Counted from the stretch's first letter, positions 15,216 to 22,972 are shown. The stretch is DNA of 25,145 nucleotides from an uncultured Oscillospiraceae bacterium (GCA_900549755.1 URPQ01000024.1:1-25145), one strand, 5' to 3'. The notes: a model not told the origin generated them from the sequence alone. Made by a program: numbers and translations.

Positions 15216-16043
15216 TCACATATAAAGCTGTGTGGTAACAGTATCGCGGCGGTGAGTTACGGTAACGTTTTTAAGCGAAAAGAAAACAAGCGTAAATACC
15301 GCCGTAAACAAACCGTATGCCAGCAAGGATATATTTGAAATATTTGAAGTGTGCTGATAGCTGTTTCCGTTTAAAAGATTTATTACTATATGCGGAATAC
15401 TTTGTGTAAAGCAAAGTATAGCCGAGGCAAAGCCCGCCGCCTGCAGCTTTCTGAAATTGTATTCACGGTCAATGCCGTTGTAAAGCTTGCCGAAGCAGAG
15501 GAAAAACAGCAGCATAACGCAATACGCCGCCAGCATAAGCACATTATCGGTTATAAGCGCAAGCGATGAAATTGAGGTGAAAACGCATATAACCTTAATA
15601 ATAAAATATATAACCGGCACTGCCGCCGAAATTGGGGGCAGCTTAAAATCGGAAACAAGGCTTATTCCGTAAACAGTAAAAAACGCAATCGCCGCAATTC
15701 CCGCAAGCATTAAAAGCGAGGTTTGCCAGTGCATAACCGTACCCGAAAATGACTCTGAAAATATTTCCACACCGGTTATTACCGCCGTTAAAAATGAGAC
15801 TATTGCCAAAGGCAGACTTTTTTTAGGCGGATTTTCAGGCTTGCGGTGCGTAGTAAAGCAGAGCGCCGCCGTAACCGCCGCGCAAACAATTATGAGTATT
15901 AAAAGATAATACCCTGTTTCCTTATACTCGGGCTTGAAAAATCCGGTCTTTGTATCCACAGTGAATACAAGCTGCAAAAAGCGCAGCAAAACCGACGCGG
16001 GCAGGGCTATGCCAGAAAACAGAAGTATTTTTTTATATTTCAT
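15216..16043 (-). CDS. polytopic membrane protein, unknown function
   Basis: 275 residues with about eight hydrophobic segments (about residues 5-26, 45-64, 78-96, 107-127, 135-157, 160-185, 200-222 and 238-262), no signal-peptide cleavage site and only short loops. Short basic loops (THRKPENPPKK, NVTVTHRRDTV) suggest cytoplasmic faces. I do not recognise a family; no transporter or enzyme signature is visible. The ribosome site GGAG lies about 9 nt upstream of the ATG. It is the first gene of a minus-strand operon with trmB (16 nt later) and rsmG, and is divergent from spoIID across a 107-bp intergenic region. Its sequence composition matches its neighbours. Confidence 0.75.
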   Translation of the reverse strand: MKYKKILLFSGIALPASVLLRFLQLVFTVDTKTGFFKPEYKETGYYLLILIIVCAAVTAALCFTTHRKPENPPKKSLPLAIVSFLTAVITGVEIFSESFSGTVMHWQTSLLMLAGIAAIAFFTVYGISLVSDFKLPPISAAVPVIYFIIKVICVFTSISSLALITDNVLMLAAYCVMLLFFLCFGKLYNGIDREYNFRKLQAAGFASAILCFTQSIPHIVINLLNGNSYQHTSNISNISLLAYGLFTAVFTLVFFSLKNVTVTHRRDTVTTQLYM

Positions 16044-16150
16044 TCATTTACACTCCAAAAAAAGCATATTCTAAAAATAAAGAGTACATATAATTTTAAC
16101 CCTTTACGTTGAAAATGTCAATAAAATAATACGAAATATGAGGAATAACA

Positions 16151-17119
16151 ATGAAAAAAATACTTTGCTCGGGACTTATAATTTTGTCAGCTATGTTTAT
16201 TTTCCCGCTTTTAGGAGCCACCACCGAACAAAAGCCCGCCGTTTCAGCTGCAACAAAGCTTTTTACTTCAAAAACAGACAAGCAGGAAAAGGGCGACACC
16301 TTTAGAATTTGCGATATGCAGACCGACACCGTAAGCGTTTTGACCGCAGACGAATATATTTTCGGTGTGGTTGCCGCCGAAATGCCGGCGCTTTACGAGC
16401 CGGAGGCGCTGAAAGCTCAGGCGGTTGCCGCATATACGCTGGCGTGCCGCCGCAGAGCGGATAATAAAGATAAAAGCTACGACCTTACAACCGACTACAC
16501 GGTAGACCAAAGCTACATATCAAAGGCAGATGCCGAAAAGCGCTGGGGCGATAAGGCGGAGGAATACTCAAAAAAAATCAAAGACGCTGTGGCAGATGTC
16601 AAAAATCTTATTGTTACATACGAGGGCGAGCCTATAACGGCGGTTTACCATGCAATATCCTCGGGAAAAACTGAGGACAGCCGCGATATATGGGGCGGCT
16701 CTCTTTCCTACCTAAAGCCCGTTGCAAGCCCTGGGGATAAGCTTTCACCCGATTATATAAGCGAGGTAAAGGTATCCGCCGAGGAGCTGCAAAAAAAGCT
16801 CGGGGATGAATGTAAGCTATCAGGCGAGCCTGCCGCTTATTTCGGCGAGCCGAAACGCACCGATTCCGGCTCTGTTTTAACCGTTCCCGTGTGCGGCACC
16901 GATATAAACGGCGCCAAAATTCGCAGTATCTTTGATTTGCGCTCACTCAATTTCAGCGTTAAATACGCAGACGGCAGCTTTACCTTTACGGTGCGCGGCT
17001 ACGGTCACGGCGTGGGTATGAGTCAATACGGCGCAAATTATATGGCAAAGCAGGGTAGCGATTTTAAAGAAATTCTCACCTATTACTACACCGGCTGCAA
17101 GGTTGAAAAAATTTCGTAA
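16151..17119 (+). CDS. spoIID: stage II sporulation protein D (peptidoglycan lytic transglycosylase)
   Basis: SpoIID cleaves glycan strands during engulfment, working with SpoIIP and SpoIIM at the septal membrane. 322 residues. Residues 1-22 form a signal anchor (MKKILCSGLIILSAMFIFPL). The SpoIID domain includes the catalytic-Glu segment VVAAEMPALYEPEALKAQAV (Glu at about residue 77), YHAISSGKTEDS, and the C-terminal signature RGYGHGVGMSQYGANYMA. The start ATG follows GAGGAAT by several nt. Upstream there is no good sigma-A promoter: TTGAAA (16110-16115) lacks a -10 at normal spacing, which fits a sporulation sigma factor but does not prove one. SpoIID/LytB-type amidase enhancers share this domain, so a non-sporulation paralogue is possible, though length and anchor fit SpoIID. 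Confidence 0.9.
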   Translation: MKKILCSGLIILSAMFIFPLLGATTEQKPAVSAATKLFTSKTDKQEKGDTFRICDMQTDTVSVLTADEYIFGVVAAEMPALYEPEALKAQAVAAYTLACRRRADNKDKSYDLTTDYTVDQSYISKADAEKRWGDKAEEYSKKIKDAVADVKNLIVTYEGEPITAVYHAISSGKTEDSRDIWGGSLSYLKPVASPGDKLSPDYISEVKVSAEELQKKLGDECKLSGEPAAYFGEPKRTDSGSVLTVPVCGTDINGAKIRSIFDLRSLNFSVKYADGSFTFTVRGYGHGVGMSQYGANYMAKQGSDFKEILTYYYTGCKVEKIS

Positions 17120-17130
17120 GGCTTAATAGG

Positions 17131-17460
17131 CTAAATATCGCTCAGCCGTCTTTCCGGCTTGTTAAGCTCCTGCCCACGCTTTTCAAGCTCTCTCATAAAA
17201 TTTACCGCCGCAATAAAACCAATCTGAAAGTATGTATCTCTTATCACGGCATCGCGGCTTGCAATTTCTTTATAAAATTTATCACGTTCGGCTTCATTTT
17301 TAAAATAAGAATTGATAAGCTTTTCGGTACGGCACTCCATATTTCTTATTGCGGTTTCATAGTCAAGGTCTTCCTTTTCAATAAGACTTTGCCCTAAGTC
17401 TAAAAAATAATCGCTTAATTCCGATAACTTACATCTTTTTAACATATTTGAAAATTCCAT
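17131..17460 (-). CDS. small helical protein divergent from an XRE repressor
   Basis: 109 residues, soluble, no signal peptide. Mainly charged helices, for example LSDYFLDLGQSLIEKEDL, then ECRTEKLINSYFKNEAERDK, ending in an amphipathic segment RDTYFQIGFIAAVNFMREL. This loosely recalls small helical Firmicute proteins of the DUF6809 type; that link is from memory and tentative. Start choice: AGAGGT lies about 6 nt before the ATG at 17458-17460; a longer TTG start at 17478 overlaps this ribosome site. Its promoter at 17490-17519 contains a perfect palindrome in the spacer, and the adjacent divergent gene encodes an XRE repressor, so repression by that neighbour is likely. It converges on spoIID, 11 nt apart. 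Its role is unknown; a toxin-antitoxin or host-regulator pairing is possible but not shown. Confidence 0.7.
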   Translation of the reverse strand: MEFSNMLKRCKLSELSDYFLDLGQSLIEKEDLDYETAIRNMECRTEKLINSYFKNEAERDKFYKEIASRDAVIRDTYFQIGFIAAVNFMRELEKRGQELNKPERRLSDI

Positions 17461-17489
17461 ATTATTACCTCTTTTCAATTTCTATCAGC

Positions 17490-17541
17490 ATTATAAAGGA
17501 TATATATATCCTTTGTCAAGAGGAAACTTATTTCCTATGAT
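17490..17541. promoter_or_regulatory. divergent overlapping promoters with palindromic operators
   Basis: Minus promoter: -35 TTGACA (17519-17514), 18-nt spacer, -10 TATAAT (17495-17490). Plus promoter: -35 TTGTCA (17513-17518), 17-nt spacer, -10 TATGAT (17536-17541). The two -35 boxes overlap. A perfect 20-bp palindrome AAAGGATATATATATCCTTT (17495-17514) fills the minus spacer, and AGGAAACTTATTTCCT (17521-17536) fills most of the plus spacer. Both share AGGAWA half-sites, so one repressor could act on both. Confidence 0.7.
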
Positions 17542-17579
17542 ATAATTATATTTACAAACAAAAAGGAGATATGCGTCTT

Positions 17580-17807
17580 ATGAAAAAGTACTATGATATT
17601 CTAAAAGATTTAAGAGAGGACAGAGACTTAGACCAAAAAACCGTAGCAAAGGCTATGGGAATAGATACAAGCTATTACGGCAAGTACGAAAGAGGCGTGC
17701 ACCCGCTGCCTATTGAAAGATTGATTTTTCTTTGCAAATTTTATAATGTTTCGGCAGATTACATTTTGGGTCTGCCTGAAAATATGCCTTTTCCGAAAAG
17801 GCAGTAA
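17580..17807 (+). CDS. XRE-family HTH transcriptional regulator
   Basis: About 75 residues, essentially one Cro/CI-type helix-turn-helix domain: LKDLREDRDLDQKTVAKAMG (helices 1-2), IDTSYYGKYERG (recognition helix and turn), then PIERLIFLCKFYNVSADYILGL, the typical C-terminal helices. No ligand or oligomerisation domain. Two ATGs compete: 17571, 2 nt after AAGGAG, and 17580, 11 nt after it. 17580 matches the usual N-terminus of such proteins, but 17571 cannot be excluded. It is divergent from the small gene at 17131-17460 with overlapping promoters and likely self-regulates through the palindromes there. It resembles, but is not a copy of, the XRE protein at 22973. Confidence 0.85.
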   Translation: MKKYYDILKDLREDRDLDQKTVAKAMGIDTSYYGKYERGVHPLPIERLIFLCKFYNVSADYILGLPENMPFPKRQ

Positions 17808-17871
17808 ACCAATCAGGCGGAAAATAGCTGCAACCCAATTCGCCCTATAACCGCAGCCTTAATTTACAATT

Positions 17872-17889
17872 TCTTAATAAATCTCTTAA
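17872..17889 (+). promoter_or_regulatory. direct repeat upstream of the response regulator
   Basis: TCTTAA at 17872-17877 and again at 17884-17889, 12 bp apart, in an AT-rich stretch about 40 nt before the response-regulator ATG. Direct repeats near one helical turn apart suit OmpR/PhoB-type dimers, so autoregulation is possible; the sequence is short and AT-rich, and no good -35 was found. Confidence 0.3.
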
Positions 17890-17929
17890 ATATTTCGATT
17901 ATATTTTAATATGTAAGGGAGGAAAGGCT

Positions 17930-18607
17930 ATGGAAACAAAAAAAATTCTTGTTGCCGATGATGAGGAACGCATTGTAAAGCTGGTATCGGACTTTTTAAA
18001 GATGAGCGGCTATGAGGTTTTGCCCGCGGCGGACGGGGCTGCGGCGCTTGAAGCTTTCAATAATAACCCCGATATTGCGCTTGCGATAATTGATATTATG
18101 ATGCCCGAGCTTGACGGCTGGGCGCTTACAAAGGAAATTCGCAAAACAAGCGATATTCCGATAATTATGCTCTCTGCCCGCGCTGAGGAGTTTGATTTGC
18201 TTACGGGCTTTGAGTCGGGCATTGACGAATATGTTACAAAGCCCTTTTCCCCCGCTGTTCTGGTAAAAAGGGTTGACGCGCTTATAAAGCGCAGCGACGG
18301 CAGCGTGCTGGCAGAGGACGAGGTTAAAAAAGGTCTTTTTATAGATTCGGGCGCGTTTGTGGCGTATATTGACGGGAAGGCGCTGGAGCTTACGCTTAAA
18401 GAGTTTGAGCTGCTTTCATACCTTTATGAAAATTCCGGCAGAGTGCTGACCCGCGACCAGCTTTTAAACGCCATATGGGGCTATGATTACTTAGGCGACT
18501 CCCGCACGGTGGACTCGCACATAGCCAGACTTCGCACAAAGCTCGGCGATTACGGCGCCGCGCACCTTAAAACCATTTACGGAATGGGGTACAAGCTTGA
18601 GGTTTAA
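17930..18607 (+). CDS. OmpR/PhoB-family response regulator
   Basis: 225 residues. Receiver domain 1-120: acidic pair D10-D11 (LVADDEER), phosphoacceptor D55 (AIIDIMMPELDGW), S82 (IIMLSAR) and K104 (YVTKPF). DNA-binding winged helix about 135-225: LELTLKEFELLSYLYENSGR, TRDQLLNAIWGYDYLGDSRT, VDSHIARLRTKLGD, KTIYGMGYKLEV. Complete and canonical, so it is expected to be phosphorylated by the downstream kinase and to bind direct repeats. The ribosome site GGGAGG precedes the ATG by about 7 nt. Its last 11 nt overlap the start of the histidine kinase gene. The target regulon is not evident from context; envelope stress or nutrient signals are typical for this class. Confidence 0.95.
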   Translation: METKKILVADDEERIVKLVSDFLKMSGYEVLPAADGAAALEAFNNNPDIALAIIDIMMPELDGWALTKEIRKTSDIPIIMLSARAEEFDLLTGFESGIDEYVTKPFSPAVLVKRVDALIKRSDGSVLAEDEVKKGLFIDSGAFVAYIDGKALELTLKEFELLSYLYENSGRVLTRDQLLNAIWGYDYLGDSRTVDSHIARLRTKLGDYGAAHLKTIYGMGYKLEV

Positions 18608-20066
18608 CGGACTTAAAAAGAAGCTTTGGTTTAATATTTTCATAAGAATAGCCGTAATATTCGCCGTGTTTGTTCTGGTGCTCTCACTTTCAAACGTAAC
18701 GCTTTTGGTAAGCTTTTTCAGCGCAAAGGAAAAAAAGGCGCTTAAGGAGCAGCTGGCACAGGTGGAAACCCTTGACTTTAACGACACCACAACGGTTATA
18801 TCGGCATTATCGGAAATAAATGAAAAGTTTAATTTTGATGTTGAAATATATAACTCCTCGGGGCGCATACTTTACACCACCCACGGCGGGCAGATGATGG
18901 ACTATTTCTCGCTCAAAAGCGATAAGTTCATTATGACCCACGAGGAAATGTCGCCCATAAAAAGCGAGACCTTCGGTGACGGCACGGTTTTTGAAACCGC
19001 CGTGCGCCGTTTTGATAAAAATGAATATCTGCTTTGCCGCAAGCAAATAGCGAATAATTTATTTGCCGAGGTGCGAATACAGAAAAAGCTTATATCAAAC
19101 TCGGCGTCAATCGCCAATCAGTTTATGATTTTCGTATCGGTAATTTGCTTTTTGCTTTCGATAATATGGGTGCTGATATTCGCGCGGCAGTTCTCCCGCC
19201 CTATTGCTGAGATGAACGAAATAACCGAGGATATGGCAAAGCTTAATTTCAACCGTAAGCTTAAAATTGACCGTCAGGACGAAATAGGTCAGCTTGCAAG
19301 CTCGGTAAACGCGCTTTCGGAATCGCTTAATACCGCGCTCACAGAGCTTACCGAGACAAACGCCAAGCTGCGCGACGATATTGAGGAGGAACGCCGGCTT
19401 GACGCTATGCGACGCGGCTTTGTAGCCAATGTTTCTCACGAGCTTAAAACGCCGATAGCCATTATAAGCGGCTACGCCGAGGGGCTTAAACTAAACATAA
19501 ATGAAGAATCGAAAGAGGAATACTGCAATACTATAATTGACGAAAGCCACCGTATGAACCGTTTAGTTTTGAGCATTTTGGAGCTTTCGCGCTATGAATC
19601 GGGGCAAATACCCATAAACCGCAGTGATTTTGATATATCGCAAATGACCGACGATATGCTGCGCCGCATATTTGCAAATAAAAAAATCACCGCCGAAAAC
19701 CTTTTGCCGCAGGGCTTTAGCGTAAATGCCGACCCATTGCAGACAGAGCAGGTTTTAAAGGCATACCTTGAAAACGCGGCGGCGCACACACCCGAGGGCG
19801 GCAGCGTTACGGTAAGCGCAACCCAGTCGGGCGGCGTTGCCAGAATTTCGGTTGCCAATACAGGCAGCCATATATCAGAGGAGCTTATGCCGCAAATATG
19901 GCAAAGCTTTTTCAGGGGTGATACCTCGCACAAGCGGGAAAGCAGCCGTTTCGGGCTGGGGCTTTCAATAGTTTCGGCTATAATGAAACTGCACTCACAC
20001 AGCTGCGGGGTTTACAACACTGAAAACGGGGTTTGCTTTTGGTTTGAGGCTGATATTTCAAAATAA
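18597..20066 (+). CDS. sensor histidine kinase
   Basis: 489 residues, inner-membrane sensor. TM1 lies around residues 10-40 (FNIFIRIAVIFAVFVLVLSL), an extracellular domain of about 130 residues follows, and TM2 around 174-196 (MIFVSVICFLLSIIWVLIFA). A HAMP linker (ARQFSRPIAEMNEITEDMAK) follows, then HisKA with the phosphoacceptor H281 in FVANVSHELKTPIAII. The HATPase_c domain has YLENAAAHTPEGG as N box, VANTGSHI as G1 box and RFGLGLSIV as G2 box. The start codon is TTG at 18597, overlapping the response regulator by 11 nt, with only a weak GGGG upstream, so translation likely depends on coupling. The sensory domain gives no recognisable signal. An inverted-repeat element begins 8 nt after the stop. 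Confidence 0.95.
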   Translation: MRFNGLKKKLWFNIFIRIAVIFAVFVLVLSLSNVTLLVSFFSAKEKKALKEQLAQVETLDFNDTTTVISALSEINEKFNFDVEIYNSSGRILYTTHGGQMMDYFSLKSDKFIMTHEEMSPIKSETFGDGTVFETAVRRFDKNEYLLCRKQIANNLFAEVRIQKKLISNSASIANQFMIFVSVICFLLSIIWVLIFARQFSRPIAEMNEITEDMAKLNFNRKLKIDRQDEIGQLASSVNALSESLNTALTELTETNAKLRDDIEEERRLDAMRRGFVANVSHELKTPIAIISGYAEGLKLNINEESKEEYCNTIIDESHRMNRLVLSILELSRYESGQIPINRSDFDISQMTDDMLRRIFANKKITAENLLPQGFSVNADPLQTEQVLKAYLENAAAHTPEGGSVTVSATQSGGVARISVANTGSHISEELMPQIWQSFFRGDTSHKRESSRFGLGLSIVSAIMKLHSHSCGVYNTENGVCFWFEADISK

Positions 20067-20074
20067 CGTCTTAC

Positions 20075-20252
20075 TTAGACAATACAATCAGGGTACAATA
20101 CTTCCCATAGCGGAAAATTTGTAAGAAAACGGTGCTGCTTAGCGGCGCGGCGCGACGCGCGAGGAATACTGGCGTATTGTGAGCGGAGGGGGCGTTGCCG
20201 ATAACTGCACCGTTTCTTCAAAAAAGCATTGTACCCTGATTGTATTGTCTAA
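20075..20252. mobile_element. MITE-like element with 25-bp perfect terminal inverted repeats
   Basis: Outer arms 20075-20099 and 20228-20252 are exact reverse complements; both begin TTAGACAATACAATC. A second arm pair (20123-20135 and 20207-20218) matches with one inserted A, and a small central hairpin AATAC-TGGC-GTATT (20165-20178) sits in the middle. There is no ORF for a transposase. The tips include TA at 20076-20077 and 20250-20251, compatible with TA target duplication as in Tc1/mariner/IS630-type elements. It separates the kinase stop from the terminator at 20257. Confidence 0.65.
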
Positions 20253-20256
20253 ACGC

Positions 20257-20294
20257 ACAAAACGGCAGAAGCGATTTCTGCCGTTTTGTTTTTT
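20257..20294 (+). terminator. terminator of the two-component operon, possibly bidirectional with thrS
   Basis: Perfect 14-bp stem ACAAAACGGCAGAA (20257-20270) / TTCTGCCGTTTTGT (20276-20289), 5-nt loop, then T6 on plus. On minus the stem follows the thrS stop (20331) and ends in GTTTTGT, so it may serve both directions. Confidence 0.85.
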
Positions 20295-20330
20295 ATTTGA
20301 TATTTTGGGGCTGCAAATACAAACACCGTT

Positions 20331-22277
20331 TTATTTTATTACACGACTCTTATCTTCCGATACCGCGCGCTCAATAAACTCATCCGCCGTCATAGAGCCG
20401 AGATCGCCGTTTTCGCCGCGTTCTCTTACCGAAAGCGTGCCGTTTTCCACCTCGTTATCGCCGATTATAAGCATATAGGGCACCTTTTGCAGGCGTGCCT
20501 CGCGAATTTTATAGCCTATCTTCTCGTTGCGGTCATCAAGTTCCACACGTATACCCTTTTCTTCAAGGCGACGCTTAATATCATAAGCGTAGTCGCAGTG
20601 GCGGTCGGCAATGGTCAAAAGCTTTACCTGAACGGGGGCTAACCACATCGGGAATGCGCCCGCGTACTTTTCAATAAGCAACGCAAGGGTTCTTTCGTAG
20701 CAGCCGATAGAGGTACGGTGAATAATATAGGGGTTTTTCTTCACGCCGTCGCGGTCAACATACTCCATACCGAACTTCTCGGCGAGCATTTGGTCTATTT
20801 GAATAGTGATAAGCGTGTCTTCCTTGCCGTAAACGTTCTTTATTTGAATATCGAGCTTGGGCCCGTAGAAAGCCGCCTCGCCAATGCCGATTTTATAGGG
20901 AATTTCAAGGTGGTCAAGTATCTTCTTCATAACTCCCTGCGCCTCATCCCACTGCTCGGGTGTGCCTATATATTTATCGCGGTCATTGGAATCCCACTGT
21001 GAGAAACGGTAGGAAACGTCCTCATAAAGCCCTAACGTCTTGAGCATATAAATAGCAAGCTCCAGGCAACCGCGGAACTCCTGCTCTAATTGGTCTGGGG
21101 TGCACATTAAGTGACCCTCGGAAATTGTGAACTGGCGAACCCTTATAAGGCCGTGCATTTCGCCGCTGTCCTCATTGCGGAAAAGGGTCGAGGTCTCGTC
21201 ATAGCGCAGGGGCAGGTCGCGGTACGAGCGCGCGCGGTTTAAATATGCCTGATACTGGAACGGGCAAGTCATCGGGCGCAGCGCAAAACATTCTTTTGTT
21301 TCGTCGTTCGGGTCGCCCAAAACAAACATACCGTCAAGGTAGTGGTCCCAGTGACCCGAAAGCTTGTAAAGCTCGCGCTTTGCCATATATGGGGTTTTGG
21401 TAAGCTGCCAGCCGCGACGCGCCTCTTCATCCTCAACAAAGCGCTGCAATATCTGAATTATTTTAGCGCCCTTGGGCAACATTATCGGCAAGCCCTGACC
21501 TATAATATCAACGGTGGTGAAAAGCTCCAGCTCGCGCCCTAACTTATTGTGGTCGCGCTTTTTAGCCTCCTCCAGCATATTAAGGTGCGCTTCAAGCTCG
21601 CTCGCCTTCGGGAAAGCCGTGCCGTAAACGCGGCAGAGCATTTTCTTTGAGGAGTCGCCGCGCCAGTATGCACCCGTGGCGGAGGTAAGCTTAAACGCTT
21701 TAACCGCACCCGTGCTCATAAGGTGCGCGCCTGCGCACAAATCGGTAAATTCGCCCTGCGTGTAAAAGCTTATATCCTCGCCCTCGGGAATATCCTCGGC
21801 AAGCTCTACCTTGTAAGGCTCATTCTTTTCCTTAAAGAACTCAACCGCTTCGTTTCTGCTCTTATAGCTACGCTCAAGCTTTATATCCTCTTTGACGATT
21901 TTCTTCATTTCCGCCTCGATTTTCGCAAGGTCCTCGGGCGTGAATTTGGTTTCTACGTCAAAATCATAGTAAAACCCGTCGTCAACGGCGGGGCCTATTG
22001 CAAGCTTAGCGTCAGGGTACAGCCTTTTAACCGCCTGCGCCATAATGTGCGACGCGGTATGTCGGAAGGTCCATTTGCCGTATTCATCATCAAATGTTAA
22101 AATTTCAAGCTCGCAGTCTTCGTTCAGCGTATCGCGCAAATCGGCGCTTTTGCCGTTTATTTTAGCGGCGCAGGCGTTGCGCGCAAGCCCCATACTAATT
22201 TCCTTTGCGGCTTCGTAAGCGGAAATTCCGGCCGGGAATTCCTTTACGCTGCCATCCTTTAAAGTAACCTTTATCAT
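20331..22277 (-). CDS. thrS: threonyl-tRNA synthetase
   Basis: Class II synthetase charging tRNA-Thr; 648 residues, full length. TGS domain 1-60; editing domain with HTASH (73-77) and C181-x3-H185; catalytic core from about 245. Zinc ligands C338 (MTCPF), H389 and H520 (IIHRTS) are all present, as is the motif 2 Arg (R367 in FRNED). Odd: the segment written RGFTQDDAH in E. coli ThrRS reads RQFTISEGH (381-389), so the residues aligned to Q381 and D383 of E. coli, which contact threonine, are Ile and Glu. The anticodon-binding domain follows (LTIADRHCDYAYDIKRRLEE). The start ATG at 22277 follows CGGAGGT by several nt. It is regulated by a T-box leader with an ACC specifier. The gene is monocistronic. 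Confidence 0.97.
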   Translation of the reverse strand: MIKVTLKDGSVKEFPAGISAYEAAKEISMGLARNACAAKINGKSADLRDTLNEDCELEILTFDDEYGKWTFRHTASHIMAQAVKRLYPDAKLAIGPAVDDGFYYDFDVETKFTPEDLAKIEAEMKKIVKEDIKLERSYKSRNEAVEFFKEKNEPYKVELAEDIPEGEDISFYTQGEFTDLCAGAHLMSTGAVKAFKLTSATGAYWRGDSSKKMLCRVYGTAFPKASELEAHLNMLEEAKKRDHNKLGRELELFTTVDIIGQGLPIMLPKGAKIIQILQRFVEDEEARRGWQLTKTPYMAKRELYKLSGHWDHYLDGMFVLGDPNDETKECFALRPMTCPFQYQAYLNRARSYRDLPLRYDETSTLFRNEDSGEMHGLIRVRQFTISEGHLMCTPDQLEQEFRGCLELAIYMLKTLGLYEDVSYRFSQWDSNDRDKYIGTPEQWDEAQGVMKKILDHLEIPYKIGIGEAAFYGPKLDIQIKNVYGKEDTLITIQIDQMLAEKFGMEYVDRDGVKKNPYIIHRTSIGCYERTLALLIEKYAGAFPMWLAPVQVKLLTIADRHCDYAYDIKRRLEEKGIRVELDDRNEKIGYKIREARLQKVPYMLIIGDNEVENGTLSVRERGENGDLGSMTADEFIERAVSEDKSRVIK

Positions 22278-22301
22278 AACCTATACCTCCGAAAAAATAA
22301 A

Positions 22302-22540
22302 GCTCCGCCCCTCTATTAAGAGGGACGGAGCAAATTTAAACCATACTCCGCGGTTCCACCCGCATTCCGTTTTTAAAAAAAACGGCACTTTACTACCCTT
22401 AACGCAGGTAAAACGTCCGTGTTGCAACCCACGGCGCTCAAAGGCGGTGTTCGCTTTTTCGGAATTTGCGCGGCTTTCAGCCGATGGCACACGCTCTCTT
22501 TTAAATTCACTTTAAAAAAACTACTGTCCTTTTCAACGCT
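22302..22540 (-). ncRNA. T-box riboswitch leader of thrS (threonine, ACC specifier)
   Basis: Reading minus: AAAAGGACAGTAG at the 5' end, AGAGAG, GGCTGAAAGCC (Stem I features), then the specifier loop GAACACC with ACC (22448-22446), a threonine codon. The T-box core GGGTGGAACCGCGG is at 22361-22348. The terminator GCTCCG...CGGAGC (22331-22302) with an inner 6-bp CCCTCT/AGAGGG stem is followed by TTTATTTTTT. Uncharged tRNA-Thr should favour the antiterminator. Confidence 0.95.
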
Positions 22541-22551
22541 TTAACACATAT

Positions 22552-22580
22552 ATAATAACGCGTTTTCACCACTCTGTCAA
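22552..22580 (-). promoter_or_regulatory. promoter of the thrS T-box transcript
   Basis: Minus -35 TTGACA (22580-22575), 17-nt spacer, -10 TATTAT (22557-22552). The predicted transcript starts about 22545, just before the T-box 5' end. Confidence 0.75.
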
Positions 22581-22587
22581 GTGTTTT

Positions 22588-22833
22588 TTAGCTGCGGAAT
22601 ACTTTTTCATATATTTTTTCCACATTCCGTGTATTAACAAAGGGCAGTAAACAAAGACGGTGACAACGCAGTTGCTTTCGCCAATAACGGTATTCTCCCC
22701 TTGAATCGGCGCGCTGCATTTCCATGAGAAAATACCGGCTGTCATTATGGTGCGGAACAATAAAGGATATGAATTTTATAATTATTATTGCCGCAAACGG
22801 CAATATCAATATTCCGGCCGCAATATACTCCAT
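22588..22833 (-). CDS. small membrane-anchored protein divergent from an XRE repressor
   Basis: 81 residues. One hydrophobic segment at about residues 4-29 (AAGILILPFAAIIIIKFISFIV) followed by a highly basic, aromatic and cysteine-containing tail (RYWRKQLRCHRLCLLPF, then VEKIYEKVF). This would give an N-terminal anchor with a cytoplasmic tail. The ribosome site (GAGG about 12 nt upstream) is weak. It has a good promoter (22873-22901) whose spacer holds a 9+9-bp palindrome, and its divergent neighbour encodes an XRE regulator, so repression by that protein is likely. It ends 8 nt before the thrS -35 box. I do not recognise the family, and coding status rests on the promoter, composition and context. 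Confidence 0.5.
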   Translation of the reverse strand: MEYIAAGILILPFAAIIIIKFISFIVPHHNDSRYFLMEMQRADSRGEYRYWRKQLRCHRLCLLPFVNTRNVEKIYEKVFRS

Positions 22834-22872
22834 TTAATATAACTTCCTCTTTTTTAGGTTTCGTCATACATT

Positions 22873-22927
22873 ATTTTAGCGGATTTACCGCTAAAAGTCA
22901 ATAGCGAATTATTTTCTAAAATATAAT
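22873..22927. promoter_or_regulatory. divergent promoter region with 23-bp palindrome
   Basis: Minus promoter: -35 TTGACT (22901-22896), 17-nt spacer, -10 TAAAAT (22878-22873). Palindrome TTTTAGCGG-ATTTA-CCGCTAAAA (22874-22896), arms perfect, occupies that spacer and abuts both boxes. The plus gene has -10 TATAAT (22922-22927) with a poor -35 (CAATAG) just beyond the palindrome. Confidence 0.65.
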
Positions 22928-22972
22928 GAAAATAATAAAAATGTATTCGGTTGCTAAATACGGAGGTATGAT

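Noticed and set aside
17131..17807. Calling the XRE/small-protein pair a toxin-antitoxin system
   Set aside because: The divergent layout and lack of a recognisable toxin fold do not support it; classical pairs are usually co-directional.
20179..20478. Plus-strand open frame across the inverted-repeat element and the end of thrS
   Set aside because: It runs through the terminator hairpin and the antisense of thrS; no domain, so it is chance.
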